NCBI GenBank assembly: GCA_049646245.1
Contig: JBARVL010000027.1
Location: forward strand, 1 to 64,000
Direction of reading: 5' to 3'
Origin: Crinalium sp049646245
Lineage (GTDB): Bacteria; Cyanobacteriota; Cyanobacteriia; Cyanobacteriales; PCC-9333
Length of the DNA stretch: 64,000 nt
The translations under genes were made by a program, and so were the position numbers. Positions within the stretch are counted from its first letter, which is position 1. Each line of letters opens with the position of its first letter. The notes under the pieces are model-generated. The model saw only the letters and a program-made list of their open reading frames with translations, had not been told where the DNA came from and searched no databases. Below are positions 42,195 through 48,856 of this stretch, in pieces.

Positions 42195-44281
42195 GGACTA
42201 TACCCTCTAGGTTGAAAACGAGGAGTTACTTCGGTATTCCGATTCATACTCCCGAACACGATACCTGGGGGGTTTTCTATTAAATTTACTAAAACTGCCA
42301 TTTCAGCAAAATTCAAGGCATGGAAATAGTGATCTGGCTTATCAGGATTTGTCCAGCCACTGTCAGCCATTCGTTCTAATACATGAATTTGATAAATAAA
42401 ATTTTCTTCTTCCTTTGGGTTGTAAATCAATCCTTCGGGCATTCTGTGTAATCCGCTGTAAATGCGATCACGCACGGCATCCAGTCCAGCCGAACGATGA
42501 ATCCGAATTAGGGGTACATCCCGCCCTTGAATTTTTTGATTGACACAACGATATTTTTGCCCACCTCCAAGGCATACTTGATCGAATAACATTACAGTAC
42601 ATTCCGCGTCTACGTCTTTAAGAGAATGATCCCTAGAATAATCTCCAGCTTTTTCGATTTCTGGTTCCGAGTCAATTCCTACTATGGTGACTCCATATTC
42701 TATTGCTAAATCATCTATAGCCTTAAACCCTCCCCCTAAGTAGCCGTATTTAATTGTCTCGACGTAAGCTCTTTGCCACCTGTCTTGAGGGTCTTCGCTT
42801 TCTTCCGGCAGCCACCAATCTTGCATGATAAATATGTTTGCGGCGTGTCCCTGGTCGCATCCAATTACGCGAATCTTTTCCCAATTTGTAGTCACTTCTA
42901 AGGGGATATTGAATCCTACGCAAGCTTCGATACGTTCAAGGGAAATTCTGCCTGTAGTTTGACTAAGAGCAATACCCCATCCCTGTTGGATTTCGTCCAC
43001 AGGGTTTTTTGATTTCAGTAATCTACGAATCCGCTCTGATGCACTAAATCTTGTCGTGGCTAGTTTTGGCAAGCGTAGCCCAACGGTTTCTTCTACTGGC
43101 AGTTGAGCCTTGATAGTTTGATCGTGAAAATCTAGTAAGCTGATTCCGGTGTTTTTGCAAACGAAATGCCCAGAATTAATTGCCGACTTCGGAAGTTCTG
43201 CTTCACAGTATTGGCAACCGATATATGCTGATGAAATTCTGGTGCGATCGCTCGAATCGTCTCTGCAAAACCATTTTAAGGGGCGACACATACTGTTTAA
43301 GTACTTGTCTTCTACCTTGCCATCTTCTTCTACTGCAACTTTTTTTAGCAGATTGCCGAATCCATCAAGGAACTGATTTTTTCCACAGCTTGGACAAATG
43401 ATATTCCACTGGAACAAATAACGGGCTTCTTTCATGTATGTATCAACAACGCCTCCTGAACGCCCAGGGGTAGAGCCTGCTCTCAAAGGTTTAGTTGGCA
43501 TCCAGCAAGCCTCTTGGCGTTGCCTCGCAATGTCAATAGCACCTGGCGACCATAGCTCTATTTCATCGGCAATGATTCCAAAAGCTGTAAAACTAGACAG
43601 GGCTGAAGATGCTTGTCGTTCATCCCCTGAACCTGGACTAGACTTTTTCCCTCCAGAGGTACTAGCGTAAAAATAGGTAGAATCTACTCCACCAACACTA
43701 ATATGCCTAGTTTTAGTATCAGTATCCTTAATCCCAGATGATTTTTTATATTCTATTTTTAGTTTCTGGATTGGTTCAATATGTCCAAAAGCTGTTTGGA
43801 TGCGCGGGCCTACAATGTCCGACAGTTTTCCCGCCATTTCTACGCCGTAAGCCACAGGGACGCGCAGGTAAGCCAGGAAGAAAGCGTTCAAAGCTATTCC
43901 CAATTCAGTCCAGCCAACTTGAGCGCTTTTCTCTGCAACAATCGTGACAATCCAGGGACAACCCATTAAGATAAAGGCTTCTTCTAGAAAGGGATCGTTC
44001 CATCGAAGCTTTTCTCCAGACCAAGTTCTATAGTATTTTTTCGTCCACTTAAGAAACAAGTCCCCACCCTTGGCGTACCAGTTATCTACCGCGTCTTGAC
44101 GTTTTTGCGCCATGCTTTCGGCAAAGTCGCGCCGTTCTTGTAAATTCCCTGGATCTGATGCGATAACGATTTCACGATGATTCGTCCTACCAATACGCTC
44201 TCTCTTGGGAGGTTCAATATAGATCACGTCTTTAACGTATTGATCAACACGTTGATAAAATTGGTTTAGTCCATAGAACAA
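42191..44281 (-). CDS. terL: Terminase large subunit, lambda GpA type
   Basis: This 696-residue protein has an ATPase motif SAQVGWTELG at about 119-128, an acid pair in IIADEIELW (about 240), a zinc ribbon CPSCG ... CQYCEAE (about 295-355) and a nuclease-like VIGCDQGHAA (about 470). The lysine normal in a Walker A loop is replaced by Trp, as in lambda GpA-type terminases, where the motif is also unusual. It packages DNA into heads. TTG 44281 is only 5 bp from the divergent start at 44287. Confidence 0.9.
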   Translation of the reverse strand: MFYGLNQFYQRVDQYVKDVIYIEPPKRERIGRTNHREIVIASDPGNLQERRDFAESMAQKRQDAVDNWYAKGGDLFLKWTKKYYRTWSGEKLRWNDPFLEEAFILMGCPWIVTIVAEKSAQVGWTELGIALNAFFLAYLRVPVAYGVEMAGKLSDIVGPRIQTAFGHIEPIQKLKIEYKKSSGIKDTDTKTRHISVGGVDSTYFYASTSGGKKSSPGSGDERQASSALSSFTAFGIIADEIELWSPGAIDIARQRQEACWMPTKPLRAGSTPGRSGGVVDTYMKEARYLFQWNIICPSCGKNQFLDGFGNLLKKVAVEEDGKVEDKYLNSMCRPLKWFCRDDSSDRTRISSAYIGCQYCEAELPKSAINSGHFVCKNTGISLLDFHDQTIKAQLPVEETVGLRLPKLATTRFSASERIRRLLKSKNPVDEIQQGWGIALSQTTGRISLERIEACVGFNIPLEVTTNWEKIRVIGCDQGHAANIFIMQDWWLPEESEDPQDRWQRAYVETIKYGYLGGGFKAIDDLAIEYGVTIVGIDSEPEIEKAGDYSRDHSLKDVDAECTVMLFDQVCLGGGQKYRCVNQKIQGRDVPLIRIHRSAGLDAVRDRIYSGLHRMPEGLIYNPKEEENFIYQIHVLERMADSGWTNPDKPDHYFHALNFAEMAVLVNLIENPPGIVFGSMNRNTEVTPRFQPRGYSP
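44234..44253. repeat. Recurrent palindrome inside terL (site 6)
   Basis: AACGTATTGATCAACACGTT lies within the first codons of the terminase gene and encodes part of QRVDQYVKD. This is the only copy in a coding region, so its sequence is kept there for more than termination. Confidence 0.65.
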
Positions 44282-44286
44282 ATCCT

Positions 44287-45228
44287 ATGTCTAATCGTAA
44301 TAAAATATCTGTCGCTCAGTTGCGATCGCTGGAGTTGATGCTTATAATTGCAAATCAAGAACGTATTTACATCCGAGACAAAGCAGGGCAATTTGCTGAA
44401 AAGAACGGAGTGACGAGCGAACAGATCGCTCAAGCTAAAGCAATTCTTGGTAAATTACTGCCGCCAGAAGAGGCACAGGTTATTCAAGAAAAAGTATTTA
44501 AGTCACTAGATGTTCGCAACCCAAAACTATTGGAATCTGTTTTTAGCAATGGGGTTAATATGAATACAGTTTTACAGGATATTGTTATAGAAATGGCGGA
44601 AAACAAAGGGGTACGAACCGCCGTTGTCAATACTGGGAAAACCGCGATCGCCACCAAGTTGCGATACGATAAAGCCTTGAACAGCATGAAGAATTTAGAA
44701 AATGAGACGGAAGCAGTTCAGCAGGTCGGAGCGTTCTCTGGAACGTGTGCCGAAATTGGAGTAACGATAGGCATGATCATGGGTGGCAGCATTATTGCAC
44801 AAGCGGCAACGGAAACTTTGACTGTTGAGAATATATTGAAAACAGTAGAAAAGAAGTACGCCCTTAGTGCTGGAAAGAAAAGCATTAGTGATATAGCTGA
44901 AGCCTTGAAAATTGAACGAGTGCGAAACATAGCTTTAGCTTTTTCCGTTGGATTGGTAGTAGGAAAGGGATTAAATGAATTGCTCGACAAGGAAATTGAG
45001 ATTAGCCCTAGCGTAAAAGCCGCAGTAGCGGACTACGCTAAAAACGCTCAAAAATTATCCAAAGATGTACAAAAAGCACTGAAAGAAAATAACGTATCAG
45101 AAAGAGTGTTAAAGAAGGGAATGGATACGGAAGAATTTTTAGACATAATTGCAGATCTGAGAGATTCCCTGTCTGACGACAGTAAGAAAATGTTTGAGCG
45201 GATGGTGATGGGCGAAGGCGAAGAGTAG
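44287..45228 (+). CDS. Leader-family protein 4 (candidate virion cargo)
   Basis: The N-terminus of this 313-residue protein (LRSLELMLIIANQERIYI, then RDKAGQFAEK, about 12-44) is the family leader. Residues from LENETEAVQQVG, with hydrophobic segments at about 155-185 and 215-230, align with the 3604 protein. The rest is helical. The ATG at 44287 starts 5 bp from the divergent terminase start. The leader and RDxxGxFA motif suggest a head-associated protein, consistent with position beside the terminase. Confidence 0.55.
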   Translation: MSNRNKISVAQLRSLELMLIIANQERIYIRDKAGQFAEKNGVTSEQIAQAKAILGKLLPPEEAQVIQEKVFKSLDVRNPKLLESVFSNGVNMNTVLQDIVIEMAENKGVRTAVVNTGKTAIATKLRYDKALNSMKNLENETEAVQQVGAFSGTCAEIGVTIGMIMGGSIIAQAATETLTVENILKTVEKKYALSAGKKSISDIAEALKIERVRNIALAFSVGLVVGKGLNELLDKEIEISPSVKAAVADYAKNAQKLSKDVQKALKENNVSERVLKKGMDTEEFLDIIADLRDSLSDDSKKMFERMVMGEGEE

Positions 45229-45286
45229 TACGAGAGAGAATCCCCTATTCGTGTCAAAATTAATTTAATTAGCTAGGTATAAAATA

Positions 45287-46099
45287 ATGGCTTTAATTAA
45301 GGATATAACGGATTGCTCGACTTATTCTGTGAGGGGGCTTGACGATCAATTGATCGCCCAAATGAACAAAATTCGTCCCAATTTGCTAGTACGGATGGAC
45401 GATCTAAATGTGTCGCTGGGGCAAGCAGTGCATCCCTGGGTACAGCCTGCTGTTAGGGAAGGTTTGGCTAAGGCGATCGCAACTCGCGGAAAACGCATGA
45501 CAATTAACTCTGCTTTAAGGACTTTGGCTGGACAAATGCTTTTGTATCAGCACTGTCAAAGCAAGAGGTGTGGTATTTCGGCGGCGGCGAAGCCAGGAAA
45601 AAGTAATCACAACAACGGTAGTGCGATCGATATAGAAGATTCCGCAGGTTGGAGATTAGCTTTACACGCATCTGGGTGGAGATGGATAGGTGCATTTGAC
45701 CAGATGCACTACGATTTTGTGGGAGGAGGTCTTACCTCAATCCACGAAGTTTCTGTAAAAGCTTTCCAGCAGTTGTGGAGTATCTCTCGTCCTGGCGACA
45801 AGATTGACGATGATGGGGATTTAGGACAGGCAACTTTCAGTAGATTAGCTTACGCCCCCGCAGAAGGTTTCTCTGGATTAGATCTGCCTAGAATACTCAA
45901 ACTCACCCAGCCCGTACAAGTTGGCGACGATATAGGTGAATTACAACTGGCTCTTAGAAAAGCTGGTATTAAAGTTGAAGTAGCCGACAAAGTTTTTGGA
46001 GAATCTACAGAGAATGCGGTGAAAGAGTTCCAGTCGGTGAATAAATTAGTACCTGACGGAATTGTAGGTAGAGGAACACTTAAAGCTCTGGGTCTATAG
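45287..46099 (+). CDS. Endolysin: M15-type peptidase plus peptidoglycan-binding domain
   Basis: In this 270-residue protein the M15/VanY-type motif SNHNNGSAIDIEDS (about 104-117) and MHYDFVGGG near 145 carry the zinc ligands. Two peptidoglycan-binding-like modules follow (VKAFQQLWSISRPGDKIDDDG and DDIGELQLALRKAGI / VFGESTENAVKEFQ). It would cleave cell-wall peptides at lysis. SALRTLAGQ before the active site also fits the family. Confidence 0.85.
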   Translation: MALIKDITDCSTYSVRGLDDQLIAQMNKIRPNLLVRMDDLNVSLGQAVHPWVQPAVREGLAKAIATRGKRMTINSALRTLAGQMLLYQHCQSKRCGISAAAKPGKSNHNNGSAIDIEDSAGWRLALHASGWRWIGAFDQMHYDFVGGGLTSIHEVSVKAFQQLWSISRPGDKIDDDGDLGQATFSRLAYAPAEGFSGLDLPRILKLTQPVQVGDDIGELQLALRKAGIKVEVADKVFGESTENAVKEFQSVNKLVPDGIVGRGTLKALGL

Positions 46100-46103
46100 C
46101 CAC

Positions 46104-46163
46104 GCCAAGCAAAAAACACCGCAGGATCTGCACTTAAGAAGTGTAATCCTGCGGTGTTTTGGG
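46104..46163. terminator. Terminator of the endolysin gene
   Basis: AAAACACCGCAGGAT and ATCCTGCGGTGTTTT form a long stem enclosing CTGCACTTAAGAAGTGTA, itself a small hairpin. It can work for the endolysin and for the minus-strand 46166 gene. Confidence 0.85.
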
Positions 46164-46165
46164 AG

Positions 46166-46405
46166 TTAGGCTTTGTGCAACTCCCCGTTGATGTAGATCA
46201 GGTTTTCCCACTGACCTCCAGGGGTGTACTGGAAGGCGTGATCATTTCCAGTCATTATTGATCGAAAAACAACCCACACAGCATTGTTTTTCGCTGTGCG
46301 TTCTACCGTGTAGCCTAATACGTAGGTGATGCCTCGGAAGCTTAATGCTTCTAAGGTTTCAACAATACCTTTCGCGGTTTCAATGCTCATTTTTTGCTGT
46401 GTCAT
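46166..46405 (-). CDS. Hypothetical protein, 79 aa
   Basis: This small soluble protein of strand-rich character (TYVLGYTVERTAKNNAVWVVF) is not recognised. Its ATG at 46405 is divergent from the ncRNA promoter at 46457, leaving only about 50 bp between them. Confidence 0.5.
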   Translation of the reverse strand: MTQQKMSIETAKGIVETLEALSFRGITYVLGYTVERTAKNNAVWVVFRSIMTGNDHAFQYTPGGQWENLIYINGELHKA

Positions 46406-46456
46406 TTCAACGCCTTGTATAGCTACCTTCCCATTATACCATTTCTAGAGAATAAA

Positions 46457-46465
46457 TGCTATAAT
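46457..46465 (+). promoter_or_regulatory. Extended -10 promoter TGCTATAAT of the large RNA
   Basis: AAATGCTATAATAGAGA is nearly identical to the promoters of the acidic-array genes at 57704, 59084 and 61459. It predicts an RNA start at about 46472. No -35 box is obvious. Confidence 0.7.
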
Positions 46466-46471
46466 AGAGAT

Positions 46472-47176
46472 GTAAGGATGAATAATTCTTACCATCGAAG
46501 AATATATCAAGGAGGCGAGATATACGTGAAAATTTGCACTGACAAGTTGCAGATATTGATCCAGAGCGTGAAGGATCGTATATCGGGAAAGATTAACAAA
46601 GGTTGGGGGTCGCTCCCCTAGTTCGTGAGAACGCGAGAGGCTGTCAATCAAGAGGCAGTGGGTAGTGCCTGGAATCGTAGTTCTTTCCTTGTCTGACAAC
46701 AGACAAATCGCCGATGGAGCATCATGTAGTTTGCCCGTAGCGAACTGCTCAAGTTACTGAAAAGTATACTTGCACTTAACACAACAAGACCTGACGCAGG
46801 CAATTAAATCAACGAGTAGGGACTTTCACCGCTATGATGTAACCAGGAGTAATCCTGTGTGAACGCGCACCATGAGTTGAGCCTTTAAGAAAGAATTGGG
46901 TTTGCTTAATCCGTCGCAGGACTGCCTTTCGAGGCAGGGAAGATCAACGCTGTTTCAATTGTTGTAGTGTGAGTCCTAGAGGCTGGTGCGCGAATTCTCG
47001 ATGACTTGTTCCCTCCGAAGAACTGAAGGCGGTTCTGGGTGATTAGGGTACGGGCATTTCGCTTTCGGGTTTGTTACTACCCTGGTTTACAAGAGAACCA
47101 AGAAATAACATATTTTTATTTAATAATTTAATAAAAAACACCCTTCGCTGGATAAAACCATGAAGGGTGTTTTTTA
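46472..47176 (+). ncRNA. Large ornate structured RNA, about 700 nt
   Basis: No reading frame worth calling exists on either strand, but helices abound: GATATACG/CGTATATC (46519-46526/46577-46584), GATCC/GGATC, GTTC-GTGA-GAAC (46621-46632), AGGCA/TGCCT, TTGTCTG-ACAA-CAGACAA (46689-46706), AGTTTG/CGAACT, CAGGA-GTAA-TCCTG (46844-46857), long-range CGCGCACC/GGTGCGCG (46864-46871/46985-46992), GGGTT/AATCC, AGGA/TCCT, CTGCCT-TTCG-AGGCAG (46922-46937), AGAAC/GTTCT and AGGGTA/TACCCT (47045-47083). Two loops are GNRA and one is UUCG. Size and phage context resemble ROOL or GOLLD ornate RNAs, but I do not recognise their sequence. Confidence 0.8.
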
Positions 47177-47180
47177 TTTG
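47132..47180. terminator. Bidirectional terminator
   Basis: AAAAAACACCCTTC and GAAGGGTGTTTTTT form a 14-bp stem with a T run on one side and an A run on the other. It ends both the large RNA and the minus-strand gene 47174-47881. Confidence 0.9.
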
Positions 47181-47881
47181 CTAGATTTGTCGGCGACTAT
47201 AAGCCAGTCTCCGTTGCTCATTTCGATGGAATCGTCGATCCATCGAGGTTTTTTAGGAAACGAGGAGGACTGAAAAACTTCCGCAAGTTCCTGTTTGAGT
47301 AGGTGTTTCCCATAGGGTTTTAGCCTGTCCTCAAATATTGTCTTTAACTCCCTCATTGTCTTGTTTGTGGGGTCTAGATAATTGCAGTAGCTTTGTATTA
47401 GACCATCATAAAAATCTATCCATGATAGATTGATCCTTGTAATGTCTCCTAGTTGGCAACGTAGTTTGTACAACATACAGGCTGCTGAAACCATAGCAAT
47501 TGATTCAGCGCAACTTGACTCAACTGCATTCTCTATCAAGTAAAGATAGGTCTTTGTCCATTTTTCTTGAGGTTGAAGGTATTGATCGGGGTGTAAATAT
47601 GTCACAACTTCAGCGACATCTTCCCCAAATTTTTCTTCTATCTCGGCGAGATCTACCAAGGAGTCACAAAAAACTTCACAGCATATAGCCGCGATCGCGT
47701 CGGACTCTGTTCCGTCTTGTTCCAAAACTGAAGAACAAACTGACAGGTAACGAGCATAGCGATAGCTTTGGTTTTGATTGCCGTGCGCCGATAGGTACAA
47801 CGCCCATTCTAGGCAGTACCGAAGTTTTTTATCTAGCACAGGTTCGCTGATTTGGGTAGCTTGGCAATTATCTTGCTGCAT
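47174..47881 (-). CDS. HD-less ppGpp-hydrolase (SpoT/MESH1)-like protein
   Basis: This 235-residue protein has CCEVFCDSLVDLAEIEEKFG, then EDVAEVVTYL (about 70-100), which follows the RelA/SpoT hydrolase pattern HDVVEDT..TLEEIEEEFG..VAxLV. The catalytic HD is replaced by CE and the later acid/Thr positions by CDS. MVSAACMLYKLR (about 130) matches the family helix ALLVKLADRLHN but without the Asp and Arg. It could be an inactive binder or an unrelated fold. The ATG at 47881 overlaps the end of an upstream gene fragment. Confidence 0.5.
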   Translation of the reverse strand: MQQDNCQATQISEPVLDKKLRYCLEWALYLSAHGNQNQSYRYARYLSVCSSVLEQDGTESDAIAAICCEVFCDSLVDLAEIEEKFGEDVAEVVTYLHPDQYLQPQEKWTKTYLYLIENAVESSCAESIAMVSAACMLYKLRCQLGDITRINLSWIDFYDGLIQSYCNYLDPTNKTMRELKTIFEDRLKPYGKHLLKQELAEVFQSSSFPKKPRWIDDSIEMSNGDWLIVADKSSK

Positions 47882-48073
47882 ATCTATGTTCTCTCACGAT
47901 AATTTCTACTCTGTTTCGATCTTTGCCCAGGTAATTTTGGACTTTGGTTTTTAGACTTTCTAAGTCAACATCTTCTAAAACTTTTCTAGTCCGTACATAA
48001 CCAGGCGAACATTTCATTTTAGTCGTAGATACTCTCGCCACCCAAATATCTGCTTTGGCTTTGTAGACATATT
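47868..48073 (-). pseudogene. Truncated gene cut by the IS605 fragment
   Basis: An open frame encoding VYKAKADIWVARVSTTKMK, then VLEDVDLESLKTKVQNYLGK and ending REHRYAAR, overlaps the next gene by 14 bp. Upstream it runs directly into the solo right end at 48074 and meets a stop there. It has no good start, so it looks like the 3' part of a gene whose 5' part was lost or separated. A short product from an internal ATG is possible. Confidence 0.45.
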
Positions 48074-48201
48074 TGACACTCTCCCGTCAAGCTTGCGCTG
48101 TGACTGGAGATTCTTGCTTCATCGAGAAATGCTTTTGATGCAAGCACCAAGGAGTCTTATTTTCTCTCCACAAGCTTGAAATCCCGTATGCCCTACGGTA
48201 T
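48074..48201 (-). mobile_element. Solo IS605-type right end with tnpB 3' codons (copy D)
   Basis: Read on the minus strand it starts AATACCGTAGGGCATACGGG, the tnpB 3' end. It encodes NTVGHTGFQACGEK, LLGACIKSISR and stop, and finishes GGGAGAGTGTCAA. It differs from copy A at only a few positions. It separates two coding fragments. Confidence 0.7.
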
Positions 48202-48219
48202 TTGAATGTTTTGCCTTCA

Positions 48220-48428
48220 CTACTTGTCCCAATTATGTTGCTTGGTTATCACAACTACAGGAGGTTCGCTCTTTCTAATAACCACTTTACCACAAAATCC
48301 TGTCCGCGATTCATCTCACCACCAACTGAGTACAGTGTGGTGGGAGTCCTCTCGCGGTTGAAGGATAGACTGGATCTGTATATATCCATGCCGTTTTGCA
48401 AAATCAATGATTTCCGACTTTTTCATAA
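48220..48428 (-). pseudogene. Small gene with an in-frame TGA
   Basis: The frame from ATG 48428 reads MKKSEIIDFAKRHGYIQI and continues to LSWW, a TGA, then DESRTGFCGKVVIRKSE and VVVITKQHNWDK before a TAG. The residues on both sides look like one protein, so the TGA is probably a mutated Trp codon (TGG to TGA). A TGATATACT promoter (48452-48460, minus strand) lies upstream. Recoding cannot be excluded. Confidence 0.4.
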
Positions 48429-48479
48429 GATAAATGCCAGTACTAACCTAGTATATCATTATAATCAGTTTGATAAAAA

Positions 48480-48522
48480 AACGCCCTTGCGGAATCGGAA
48501 ACTGCAAGGGCGTTTTGCCTTA
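48480..48522. terminator. Terminator hairpin
   Basis: AAAACGCCCTTGC and GCAAGGGCGTTTT form a stem that ends the minus-strand operon of genes 48857-51196 and 48524-48841. Confidence 0.75.
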
Positions 48523-48523
48523 A

Positions 48524-48841
48524 CTACACAATCATCCAGGGTTCAGGTATCCAAGGCTTATGATTTGGTTCTTTGGTAATTTTGTACCGAAAAGGACTTT
48601 CCAGCTTAGAGAGTGCGTAATTCAGATCGTCGAAATCTACCGCACCGCTATTCAGTGTCCCAATTCGACGCTGAGGTAGATTGTAAAAAAAATTCAAGAA
48701 GCTGCTGGTTAGCGCCTTATTAACAGGCGTAATTTTTATGCGCCCTACTTGCCCACTTTCTGTAATCTCTTTATCATCTAAAGGCTCTAGGGATACCTTA
48801 GCAATAAGAATATCTTGGATAAAAATTTCGGCTTCTACCAT
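48524..48841 (-). CDS. Hypothetical protein, 105 aa
   Basis: This small protein starting MVEAEIFIQDILI has strand-rich composition and no recognised family. It begins about 15 bp after the stop of the zincin-like leader protein, so it is probably co-transcribed and could be a partner or chaperone of that protein. Confidence 0.5.
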   Translation of the reverse strand: MVEAEIFIQDILIAKVSLEPLDDKEITESGQVGRIKITPVNKALTSSFLNFFYNLPQRRIGTLNSGAVDFDDLNYALSKLESPFRYKITKEPNHKPWIPEPWMIV

Positions 48842-48856
48842 TAATCTTTTCCTTTA

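Noticed and set aside
46472..47176. Group I or group II intron, RNase P RNA or tmRNA for the large RNA
   Set aside because: I found no group II domain V, no convincing P7 core, no RNase P universal elements and no tmRNA tag frame; the flanking genes are not interrupted.
48202..48579. Plus-strand ORF of 125 codons
   Set aside because: The opposite strand gives a better gene remnant (48220-48428) with a promoter motif, and this frame crosses a terminator hairpin.
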